Assembly (NCBI RefSeq): GCF_014648815.1
Contig: NZ_BMRV01000008.1
Location: 1-64,000 of the forward strand
Origin: Streptomyces flaveolus
GTDB taxonomy: Bacteria; Actinomycetota; Actinomycetes; Streptomycetales; Streptomycetaceae
Length of the DNA stretch: 64,000 bases
Direction of reading: 5' to 3'
The position numbers were made by a program, and so were the translations under genes. The notes beneath the pieces were generated by a model. It did no database searches and was not told the DNA's origin. It saw only the letters and a program-made list of their open reading frames with translations. Positions 40,447-47,352 of the stretch are shown piece by piece (the stretch's first letter is position 1; each line of letters starts with the position of its first letter).

Positions 40447-41097
40447 TCAGACCGCCGGCCGGCCGTCGCGTACGGCCTCCGCCCCGGCGGCCAGACCTGG
40501 CGCGGGACTCGCCAGTACCGGAATCCGGGTACGCGTCAACCGTCCGGCGGGTGCCATGGACGCCTGGGCCAGGACGATCGCGTCGGCGTCGGTGACCGCG
40601 TCGGCCGCCTCGGCCACCAGACGTGCGTAGCGGCCGGTGTCCCCGGCCTCGAAGTACGGCCAGGCACCGTCGACCAGACGCGTCCGCACCTCGATGGGGC
40701 GCCCGGCGCGCTGGGCCTCATCGGCGACGAGTGACCGAGTCGGCGCGAGCGTGCTCTCCACGGCGGCGAGGACGACGACGCGCGGACCGGCGGCCACCGC
40801 CGCGGCGGCCATCGGCCGGTCGACCCTCAGCACGGGCACCCCGACGCCGGCGGCGGCCTCCTCGGCGACGCCGCCGATGGTCGAGCAGGTGCACAGCACG
40901 GCTCGCGCGCCGTCGGCGACGGCCTGCCGCAGCGCGGTCAGTACGCCGGCCCGCACCGCCTGCGGCCCCTCGCGCCGGGCCCGGTCCAGCAGCCCGGCAT
41001 CGACGTGGTGCCGCAGTTCGAGGCCGGGATGAGCCTCGTCGCGCAGGGCGTCGAAGACCGGCACGTGGACGGGCGAGGTGTGCAGGAGGGCCAGCAT
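40447..41097 (-). CDS. Aspartate/glutamate/hydantoin racemase-family protein
   Basis: A 216-residue protein. The start MLALLHTSPVHVPVFDALRD and the first active-site region AVLCTCSTIGGVAEEA fit the Asp/Glu/hydantoin racemase superfamily. The second active-site segment reads AIVLAQASMAPAG with no cysteine, so the two-cysteine racemase mechanism is probably not available; a lyase/isomerase activity as in arylmalonate decarboxylase relatives is possible. The ATG at 41097 lies 5 nt after the stop of the acetyltransferase gene, so the two are likely cotranscribed. Confidence 0.75.
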   Translation of the reverse strand: MLALLHTSPVHVPVFDALRDEAHPGLELRHHVDAGLLDRARREGPQAVRAGVLTALRQAVADGARAVLCTCSTIGGVAEEAAAGVGVPVLRVDRPMAAAAVAAGPRVVVLAAVESTLAPTRSLVADEAQRAGRPIEVRTRLVDGAWPYFEAGDTGRYARLVAEAADAVTDADAIVLAQASMAPAGRLTRTRIPVLASPAPGLAAGAEAVRDGRPAV

Positions 41098-41102
41098 GCC
41101 GG

Positions 41103-41453
41103 TCAGAACCGGCCGGGGTGGGCCACGAGCCATTCCTTCGCCGCGCGCAGCAGCTCGGGGTCGGCGGCGGGGGCCTCGTCCGGGTGCCGCTCCGCCCACT
41201 TGACGACGTACGGGCACAGCGGGGCGACGGGGACGCCCTCGCCCCGCGCCATGGTGTACAGCTCGCGTGCCAGCGAGCCCGCGATGCCCTTGCCCTCGTG
41301 GGCCGGCTCGACGATGGTGTGCACGGGGACGAGGGCGCGCTCGGGGGCCTCCAGCACGAAGTACTCGATGCGGCCGACCACCTCGCCGTCGCCCCTGGCC
41401 TCCAGGCGGCCCGCCGCCCGGTCGTCACGGATCTCGATGTCGCTCACGGGCAC
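41103..41453 (-). CDS. GNAT-family N-acetyltransferase (short, YjdJ-like)
   Basis: A 116-residue small acetyltransferase-like protein. It shows DRAAGRLEARGDGEVVGRIEYFVL, then HTIVEPAHEGKGIAGSLARE, where the EGKGIAG loop is the acetyl-CoA pyrophosphate-binding motif. The C-terminus PYVVKWAERHPDE is typical of the short single-domain GNATs whose substrates are mostly unknown. It lies 19 nt after the panD stop and 5 nt before the racemase-family gene on the same strand, so panD, this gene and the racemase-like gene may form one transcript. A GTG three codons later is an alternative start. Confidence 0.8.
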   Translation of the reverse strand: MPVSDIEIRDDRAAGRLEARGDGEVVGRIEYFVLEAPERALVPVHTIVEPAHEGKGIAGSLARELYTMARGEGVPVAPLCPYVVKWAERHPDEAPAADPELLRAAKEWLVAHPGRF

Positions 41454-41472
41454 GCTCCTCGCACGAAGGGGG

Positions 41473-41892
41473 TCAGGCCGACACGGCCTGGGGGCTGCGC
41501 TCCTGGTCCGATCCGGGAACCGGCTCGGACGGGTCCGCGCCGAGCTTCACGACGCGGTTGTCGCCGTCCACGTGCACGACCCGCGGCTTCAGCGACCGCG
41601 CCTCGGCGTCGGTGACCTGAGCGTAGCTGATGATGATCACCAGGTCGCCGGGGTGGACGAGATGGGCGGCGGCCCCGTTGATCCCGATCACGCCGGAGCC
41701 GCGCTCGCCCTCGATGACGTACGTCTCCAGCCGGGCACCGTTGGTGATGTCCACGATGTGCACGAGCTCGCCGGGCAGCAGATCGGCGGCGTCCAGCAGG
41801 TCGGCGTCGATCGTCACGGATCCCACGTAGTGCAGGTCGGCCTGGGTGACGGTGGCGCGGTGGATCTTGGACTTGAACATGGTGCGCAGCAT
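41473..41892 (-). CDS. panD: Aspartate 1-decarboxylase precursor
   Basis: A 139-residue pyruvoyl enzyme making beta-alanine for pantothenate and CoA. The self-cleavage site Gly24-Ser25 lies in DLHYVGSVTID, and the conserved Lys/Arg region MLRTMFKSKIHRATVTQADL opens the protein. NGAAAHLVHPGDLVIIISYA matches the barrel core. Cleavage would give a small beta chain and an alpha chain with an N-terminal pyruvoyl group. The upstream 347 bp carries a dyad over the presumed promoter. Confidence 0.95.
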   Translation of the reverse strand: MLRTMFKSKIHRATVTQADLHYVGSVTIDADLLDAADLLPGELVHIVDITNGARLETYVIEGERGSGVIGINGAAAHLVHPGDLVIIISYAQVTDAEARSLKPRVVHVDGDNRVVKLGADPSEPVPGSDQERSPQAVSA

Positions 41893-42239
41893 GTTGGACT
41901 CCTCTGAGGCGGCTCCCTGCCTGCTTCCTGCAGGTCAAGGGCGGTCTCGACTGTACACCGGCACATGCCGAACGATGTTTGTGAGGAACATCGCTCCGCC
42001 CAGGAGATACGGCCCTCACCTGGGCTTTTACGCCGTGACCGGCGGCTGTTCGGGCAATTCTCCAGGAACGCTCTGCGGCCCGTGCTGACCGAATGCTGAC
42101 TTATCTGATGAACCATCAACCGAGCGAGCCCCCGTTCCCGTCCACATACCGCAGACCTGTCAAACGTCCAGGGTCGGAACCTACGCACGAGTACTGACAC
42201 TGCGCGGCAGATGCCGACCGCGGCCCGTGCTTCGTGAGC
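41893..42239. other. 347-bp intergenic region upstream of panD
   Basis: No gene seen. It holds the panD promoter candidate and dyad at 41950-41993. The rest, between 42000 and the end of the PucR-type gene, shows no clear terminator or repeat. Confidence 0.5.
41950..41993 (-). promoter_or_regulatory. panD promoter candidate overlapped by a dyad
   Basis: On the minus strand TACAGT (41955-41950) resembles a -10 box, with the presumed -35 at about 41973-41978. A perfect 7-bp inverted repeat, CGATGTT (41973-41979) and AACATCG (41987-41993), covers that -35, as expected for a repressor or redox/metabolite regulator site. The leader would be about 50-60 nt. Confidence 0.4.
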
Positions 42240-43475
42240 TCAGCTCGGGGCGATCGTCACGATGTCAGGGGCGATGTCCAGCACCAGGAGCGCCGCCGCC
42301 ACGTGGGTCGGGTTGTCCTCCACCTTGACGGCCGAGAGCTCGTTGGCGCGTGAGACGCGCCGTTCGACGGTGTTGCGGTGCGCGTAGAGGTCGGCGGCCG
42401 CCCGGGTGGTACTGAAGCCGCACTGCACGTAGGTGAGCAGTGCCTGCCGCAGGGCTGTGTCGGCTTCGGCCAACGGCCCGAGGGTGTTGACGACGAACCG
42501 ACGCGCGCCGGGCCGGTCCTTCGTGAGCGCGTCGATCAGCTCGACGTCGGCGTAGGCGGTGAACCGCCGGTCGGAACCCAGCCGGATCACCAGCGCCTGC
42601 GCCGCGAGGGCGTCCTGGTGACTGGAGCGGAATCCTTCGAGACCGCGTCCTGGCCTTCCCACCGCCGCGCGGACCTCGTCGGTCGCCGCGAGGCCCTTCT
42701 CCACGTGATGAAGGTCCGGGACGACTTCCCCCGAGAGCCAGACCCACCGCGACGTGGCGCTGGCGCGCGCCACCAGGGCGCTTCGGCCTCCGGCGGAGGA
42801 GCGCACGGCGGCGATCGCCTCGTCCAGGGCGTCGGCCTCCTGGGGATCGTCGACCCAGAGGACGAGGCCCACATGCCACCGCGCCATCCGGTAGCGCAGG
42901 CGCCCTTCGGCGAGGTCCTCCGCCATCGGTGCCCCACTGGCGATCAACTGGATCAGTGCGATCCCCTCGGCATCCGTGTTCCCCATCGCCGCGGCGAGGC
43001 CGGCCTGCCGCAGGGATGCGACGGAGTCGAGGGCGTACTGCACCAGCGACTGCGCCGTCACGTCCAGGATCCCCACGAGGAGATCGGGGTCCGCGCAGTC
43101 CGCCACGCATTCCTCCAGCCATCGCCGCCAGCCGATCCCCAGGGCCACACGCCAGGCGACGGCGAAATCGGGCGCGATGCCCCGCGAGACGAGATCGTTG
43201 ATGTACGCCGTGGTCCTCGGACTGACGTAGGGCTCTACCCTCCGCCCCGGTTGCTGAACGTTTGCGGTCAGCCATTGGACCAGCTCGGAGCGGTTGAGCG
43301 CGCGATCCTCCTCGACCAGCGATGCGTCCGCGAGGAGAGCGGGATCGTTCTGGGCGACGAGGGAGGGCCTTGCGAAGGCGTCGATCAAGGCGTCCGTCTC
43401 CGTCAGCAGGCGCTGACACAGTGACCTGATCGCATCGGCGACCTCACGCGAGGGCGGGGGCCACAGCTCTTCCAT
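42240..43475 (-). CDS. PucR-family transcriptional regulator
   Basis: A 411-residue protein. The N-terminal half is helical and of RsbRD/PucR type, with a GGDEF-like middle region (MARWHVGLVLWVDDPQEADA to GLEGFRSSHQDALAAQALVI). The C-terminal PucR helix-turn-helix reads TYVQCGFSTTRAAADLYAHR, then NTVERRVSRANEL. Family members respond to purine, amine or amino-acid breakdown products. The ATG at 43475 is chosen since it gives the usual domain start; in-frame ATGs further upstream (43520, 43625) lie in low-quality sequence near the operator-like palindrome at 43592. It diverges from the XRE-cupin gene. Confidence 0.85.
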   Translation of the reverse strand: MEELWPPPSREVADAIRSLCQRLLTETDALIDAFARPSLVAQNDPALLADASLVEEDRALNRSELVQWLTANVQQPGRRVEPYVSPRTTAYINDLVSRGIAPDFAVAWRVALGIGWRRWLEECVADCADPDLLVGILDVTAQSLVQYALDSVASLRQAGLAAAMGNTDAEGIALIQLIASGAPMAEDLAEGRLRYRMARWHVGLVLWVDDPQEADALDEAIAAVRSSAGGRSALVARASATSRWVWLSGEVVPDLHHVEKGLAATDEVRAAVGRPGRGLEGFRSSHQDALAAQALVIRLGSDRRFTAYADVELIDALTKDRPGARRFVVNTLGPLAEADTALRQALLTYVQCGFSTTRAAADLYAHRNTVERRVSRANELSAVKVEDNPTHVAAALLVLDIAPDIVTIAPS

Positions 43476-43591
43476 GTGCTCAGTGTCCCTCTGCTCTCGG
43501 GGAGTCGAGGCTCCCGACATGCCGTGTCCCGGGCAGACGAAGGGCCCGTCGGCGGTCCGGCCGGCGGTGAGGGCGCAGGCCCTGGACCGCT

Positions 43592-43608
43592 GTTTACTAC
43601 CACTAAAC
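43592..43608. promoter_or_regulatory. Operator-like palindrome, copy 1 (GTTTA-type)
   Basis: GTTTACTACCACTAAAC is an almost perfect 7-3-7 inverted repeat with one mismatch. The core differs by one base from the centre of the perfect 31-bp palindrome at 49111-49141. It lies 117 bp upstream of the PucR-type start and 178 bp upstream of the XRE-cupin start. Confidence 0.65.
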
Positions 43609-43731
43609 GACGGCAGATTTACCACGCCCTTGCCGGCGCCACAAGGGGTTCGACGCCGTCACGCCCCGGCGCACCGACTGCCCCGGACGCATGCCTTAGC
43701 CTCGTGTCACGGAGAGGACTCGTCCGGGTCG

Positions 43732-43749
43732 GCCTGTCACCTGACAGGC
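43732..43749. promoter_or_regulatory. Palindrome GCCTGTCA-CC-TGACAGGC upstream of the XRE-cupin gene
   Basis: Perfect 8-bp arms around a 2-bp centre, ending 37 bp before the XRE-cupin start codon. Position and symmetry suit an autoregulatory operator of that regulator. Confidence 0.55.
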
Positions 43750-43786
43750 ACACGACCTCGGCCTCAGGACGGGCGGTGAGCACACC

Positions 43787-44395
43787 ATGGCCATCGGTGA
43801 CGGTGGGACAGCAGGCGGAGCGGAAAGGGGTGCCGCCGCCCTCGAAGCGTCCACCGGCGCGCAGCTGCGGAAGATCAGGCTCGACCGCGGCTTGTCGTTG
43901 ACGGAGGTCGCGCACCGGGCAGGGGTCACCAAGGGTTTCCTGAGTCAGTTGGAGCGTGGGCTCACCAACGTGTCCGTCCCGACGTTGCTGCGCGTCTGCG
44001 AAGTGCTGCGGATCGGGGTCGGGGAGCTGTTCGAGTACCCCGACGAGCAGGTCGTGGACGGCGGAAGCCGGATCGGCATGGGCGGTGAGGGCGTGGCCGA
44101 GTACCTGCTCACGCCCGCCGGCACCACGGCCTTCCAGGTCTTCCGTTCCGTGATCGAGCCGGGCGGGGGCACCGGAGGCCCCTATCGGCTCGACACTGCC
44201 ACGATTTTCGCGATGGGGCTGAGCGGCTCGACCCGTCTGATCGTCGGGGGCGAGACCCGGATGCTGTCGGAAGGGGCGTCCACGTCGTTCTCCGGCCAGA
44301 CGCTTCACCAGTTCGACAATCCGGGTACGACGGTCAGCGAGGTCCTCTGGGTCCTGTCGCCGCCCCTGCCGCGCGCCGCGCGAGGGCCCGCTTAG
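43787..44395 (+). CDS. XRE-family regulator with C-terminal cupin domain
   Basis: A 202-residue regulator. The helix-turn-helix spans about residues 25-80 (GAQLRKIRLDRGLSLTEVAH, then AGVTKGFLSQLERGLTNVSV). A cupin_2 effector domain covers about residues 105-195 (FRSVIEPGGGTGGPY to LHQFDNPGTTVSEVLWVL). This architecture is that of PuuR-like and other amine or amino-acid catabolism repressors. It diverges from the PucR-type gene and lies at the edge of the amine-type catabolic genes. Together with the nearby palindromes this makes it the prime candidate to control the island. Confidence 0.9.
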   Translation: MAIGDGGTAGGAERGAAALEASTGAQLRKIRLDRGLSLTEVAHRAGVTKGFLSQLERGLTNVSVPTLLRVCEVLRIGVGELFEYPDEQVVDGGSRIGMGGEGVAEYLLTPAGTTAFQVFRSVIEPGGGTGGPYRLDTATIFAMGLSGSTRLIVGGETRMLSEGASTSFSGQTLHQFDNPGTTVSEVLWVLSPPLPRAARGPA

Positions 44396-44490
44396 ATCCT
44401 GTCGTCGCATGCCGGGCCCGCATCAGGAGTGATGCGAGGGCGCCGGCTGTTCCGCAGGACCCGGCGGTCTTGTCGTAGCGGGTGGCGCTC
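44396..44490 (-). pseudogene. Relic of an IS5-type transposase C-terminus
   Basis: Read on the minus strand from about 44486, the DNA encodes ATRYDKTAGSCGTAGALASL followed by LMRARH. This resembles the C-terminal end of streptomycete IS5-family DDE transposases (ATRYDK, then an alanine-rich stretch and LLxWAR). Only this fragment is visible, with no upstream catalytic region and no inverted repeats. It lies in the convergent gap between the XRE-cupin gene and the FAD oxidase. It points to past insertion near the edge of the catabolic island. Assignment rests on a short motif only. Confidence 0.45.
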
Positions 44491-44528
44491 TCACACCGCG
44501 CCGTCACGGAGCAGGCGTCGCCCGACCC

Positions 44529-45893
44529 TCAGGAACCCCCGCGCCTGCCACGACGGAGCGCCCGCCGGGCCCGTTTCCTGCTGCCGTTGAAGAAGTCGTT
44601 GAACCGGTCCAGCCCCCAGACGGCTCGGAGGACGAACGGCTGCATCAGCAGCGACATCGACGGCGAGTACTTCGAGGCGTCCGACCAGATGCCGGCGAGG
44701 TCCTCCGGCATCTCGCCGTCGACGATGTAGTCGGCGAGCTGATGGGTCACGTACGGCACCTGGCAGAGACCGTGGCCGTTGCAGGCCATCGCGTAGAAGA
44801 CGTTGTCACCCACCTGCCCGGCGACCGACAGCCAGTCCGGGCTGATGCCGATCCAACCGCCCCAGGCCCGTTCGATGGCCACGTCGGACAGCGACGGGAA
44901 CCGGTTGGCCAGATCCTTCCCCATGTCCCGCACGACACCGGGGTCCGGGACCCGGTCCGGGAGCGGGTAGGTCTGGCCTCGCTGTGCTTTGCGGACCCCG
45001 CAGACGATGGTGTTGCGCTCGGTGAGCCGGTAGTGGGTCATCAACTGGTGCTGGGTGATGATGCCGGACCGACTGGTCCAGTCCAGCGCGGCGAGCCGCT
45101 CCGGCGCTATGGGTTCCGACTCGATCTCGATGACGTACAGCGGCGTCGCGAGGTTCTTGGGCGTGATGTCCCACTCGCCGCCGTAGACGCTGGTCGCGAG
45201 CAGCACCTTGTTGGCCCGCACGGTGCCGTGCGGTGTCGTGATCTCGACGATGCCGCCTGTGCGCCGGACATCGCTCACCCGTGTCCGCTCGAAGACCATG
45301 GCCGAGGACGCGAGCAGCGCGCGGCGCACACCACGGGCGAGCTTGCCCGGGTTCAGCATCCCGCCGATGGATTCCCGCATCCCGCCCACGAAGCCGGCGG
45401 GGAGGCCGAGCTCCTCTCTGCTGCCGACGGTCCCGCCCCCACCGAAGGCGCGCAGGATCGCCGCCTGCGTACGCACCCTGAGCATCATGAGGGGTGACAC
45501 CGCACCCCACACCAGGCCGTTCGCCACGTAGTCGCAGTCGATGTCGTGCCTCTTGATGAGGTCTTCCACATAGCGGCCCGCGTGCTCCGCCAGTTTGGCC
45601 ATGACCGGCATCTTCTTCGGGGACTGGAGGCTGAGCATCCGCAGGTCGCCACCCGGCGCCCCGGCGATCTGACCGCCGTTGCGCGAGGCCGAGCCGTAGC
45701 CGCAGAACTCGGCCTCCAGCAGGACGACGTCCTGGTCGCGCTCCGCGAGGCGCAGCGCAGCCGCCATGCCACCCATGCCGCCGCCGATGACGGCGATGTC
45801 GCAGGTGAGGTCGCCGTCCAGCGCGGGCTGCACGTCGTCCGGCGGGTCGATCCAGCCGGTGAAGCTGGTGTACTTCGTGCTGTCGGTCCTCAT
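44529..45893 (-). CDS. FAD-dependent oxidoreductase (DadA/PuuB-like amine or amino-acid oxidase)
   Basis: A 454-residue DAO-fold flavoprotein. The N-terminal segment KYTSFTGWIDPPDDVQPALD is followed by CDIAVIGGGMGGMAAALRLA and FCGYGSASRNGGQIAGAPGG, the arrangement of gamma-glutamylputrescine oxidase and glycine/amino-acid oxidases. The C-terminal flavin loop is VFYAMACNGHGLCQVPYVTH. It probably oxidises a secondary or primary amine to an imine/aldehyde with oxygen as acceptor. The start at 45893 has AAGGAG upstream. It follows the DapB-like gene on the same strand across a 194-bp gap. Confidence 0.85.
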   Translation of the reverse strand: MRTDSTKYTSFTGWIDPPDDVQPALDGDLTCDIAVIGGGMGGMAAALRLAERDQDVVLLEAEFCGYGSASRNGGQIAGAPGGDLRMLSLQSPKKMPVMAKLAEHAGRYVEDLIKRHDIDCDYVANGLVWGAVSPLMMLRVRTQAAILRAFGGGGTVGSREELGLPAGFVGGMRESIGGMLNPGKLARGVRRALLASSAMVFERTRVSDVRRTGGIVEITTPHGTVRANKVLLATSVYGGEWDITPKNLATPLYVIEIESEPIAPERLAALDWTSRSGIITQHQLMTHYRLTERNTIVCGVRKAQRGQTYPLPDRVPDPGVVRDMGKDLANRFPSLSDVAIERAWGGWIGISPDWLSVAGQVGDNVFYAMACNGHGLCQVPYVTHQLADYIVDGEMPEDLAGIWSDASKYSPSMSLLMQPFVLRAVWGLDRFNDFFNGSRKRARRALRRGRRGGS

Positions 45894-46050
45894 GCTGTCC
45901 CGATCTCCTTCCAGGTGAGGCGTCCGCCCCACTTCGTGCTCCGCGTCGAGGCGTGCTCGGCAGCACGCCCGAGCCCCCGTTCCCGTCCGGCCGATCAACC
46001 GTGGCGGGCGGCTCTTCGGCGAGACGCGTGAGGACGGCGAACAGGAGGTT

Positions 46051-46088
46051 CTCCGTCTTCTGCGTCTCCGTCTTCTGCGTCTCCGTCT
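46051..46088. repeat. 15-bp tandem repeat, two and a half copies
   Basis: The unit CTCCGTCTTCTGCGT occurs at 46051-46065 and 46066-46080 and is followed by the partial copy CTCCGTCT. It lies directly after the stop of the DapB-like gene, upstream of the FAD oxidase. Copy number probably varies by slippage; no function is evident. Confidence 0.7.
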
Positions 46089-47152
46089 CAGTCCTGAGAA
46101 GTCGTGGCCCCGAGCGAGGCCCGGCCCGCTCGCCGCTCTCCCCTGGCCGCGAGCGAACGGGCGGGCAGGTCCCCCATCGACAGGAGACCGGGACGCGCCT
46201 CGACGACCGCGGTGGAGGCGTTGACCGCCGCCGCGACGGTGCTGAGGAAGGAATCGAAGCCCACGGAGGAGCGGAGGTCGACGATCTGCTCCTCTCCGAC
46301 GATCCGGTAGTCGTCGCCCGCGGCCACCTCATTGGCCGGCTCGAAGAACCCGAACGTGATCTCCAGATCGATCACCACGTCGCCCTTGAGCACGCCCCGG
46401 GCGGCGTGAGTGACCGCCGCGATCTGCCCCGGTTCGATACGCATGTGGTCCCCGACGCGCGGCGAAGTCGTCACGACAGCGGGTTCGACGTCTCCCACGT
46501 CCACCGAGTCGAGATCCCATCCGAGCCCTGCCGCGAGCGCCCCGATGGCCTGCTCGAAGCCGTGGTGCCCGACGACCTCGCCCCGGTTGCGAGCCGTCGT
46601 GAACTCGCGCATGGTCAGACCGAGGCCGAACTTCGACAGGATCGCGCCGTAGCGTGACATGTTCGTCCGTCGGCGGATCCACACGCTCTCCACACGCTGA
46701 GTCAGGGCAGTCAGGAGGAGAGGAAGGGTGTCCATCAAGATGCCCGGGTTCGCCCCGCTGCCCAGGACGGTCACGCCGTGCGCCTTCGCCGTGTCGTCGA
46801 GCCGTCGCGCGAGATCGGGGTGGCTCCGCCATGGATGGGCCAGCTCTTCGCAGATGCTCAGGACGTTGTACGAACGTTCCAGCAGCGGCAGCAGGACGTC
46901 GGCCGCCCTGTGCAGATCCGAGACGGTCGCCACGATCGCGAGGTCGGCGGCGGGCAGCTCGGCCGGGTCGCTCACGACGACGACACCGTTCGCGACGCCG
47001 CCGAGGAGCACTCCGAGGTCCTGACCGACCACGCGGGGGTCCAGGTCCGCCGCTCCCACGATCTCCACGTCCGCGCGTCGCAGCAAGGAAGAGGCGATGG
47101 CCCGGCCAGTGGCGCCGAGGCCCACCACAACAGTCCGATTCTTCAACGTCAC
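46088..47152 (-). CDS. DapB-like NAD(P)-dependent dehydrogenase (diaminopentanoate dehydrogenase type)
   Basis: A 354-residue protein. It opens with the Rossmann motif RTVVVGLGATGRAIASSLLR, then VEIVGAADLDPRVVGQDLG, ATVSDLHRAADVLLPLLER, GVTVLGSGANPGILMDTLP and a mixed C-terminal domain. This layout resembles dihydrodipicolinate reductase and 2,4-diaminopentanoate dehydrogenase relatives, which reduce imines or deaminate amines. Start is uncertain. GTG 47152 is used; TTG 47146 has the best Shine-Dalgarno spacing and ATG 47182 is the longest choice. A 78-bp piece of a second copy lies at 49013-49090, and its promoter is duplicated in front of the monooxygenase gene. Confidence 0.8.
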   Translation of the reverse strand: MTLKNRTVVVGLGATGRAIASSLLRRADVEIVGAADLDPRVVGQDLGVLLGGVANGVVVVSDPAELPAADLAIVATVSDLHRAADVLLPLLERSYNVLSICEELAHPWRSHPDLARRLDDTAKAHGVTVLGSGANPGILMDTLPLLLTALTQRVESVWIRRRTNMSRYGAILSKFGLGLTMREFTTARNRGEVVGHHGFEQAIGALAAGLGWDLDSVDVGDVEPAVVTTSPRVGDHMRIEPGQIAAVTHAARGVLKGDVVIDLEITFGFFEPANEVAAGDDYRIVGEEQIVDLRSSVGFDSFLSTVAAAVNASTAVVEARPGLLSMGDLPARSLAARGERRAGRASLGATTSQD

Positions 47153-47259
47153 TCCCTTGGGCGCCTCGGTCGGCCCGCCCACGACACGGTGCTCGGCGAA
47201 ACCGGACTTCGCCGGTGGCGGTTGCCTGGTACCCCACTGTCACAGGCCACCGGCGTGGG

Positions 47260-47331
47260 GAGAACGACACCTGGCACCGGCTTCCTCCGGGGGCAGTGCA
47301 CGGTGCACAGACCGGCCGCGCCCTTGCGCCC
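47260..47331 (-). promoter_or_regulatory. Duplicated promoter module, copy upstream of the DapB-like gene
   Basis: 72 bp on the minus strand align without gaps to 49283-49354 upstream of the monooxygenase, with about 56 of 72 identities by eye. Shared blocks include GGGCGCAA, CTGTGCA, CGTGCAC and TGTCGTTCTC. Both copies lie 60-110 nt upstream of a gene of the island and point toward it. Confidence 0.6.
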
Positions 47332-47352
47332 ATGAGCTGACCGGCAAGTCGC

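Larger units (their letters stand above)
43476..43786. other. 311-bp divergent promoter region between PucR-type and XRE-cupin genes
   Basis: No gene seen. It contains two operator-like palindromes, at 43592-43608 and 43732-43749, one near each divergent gene. Confidence 0.6.
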
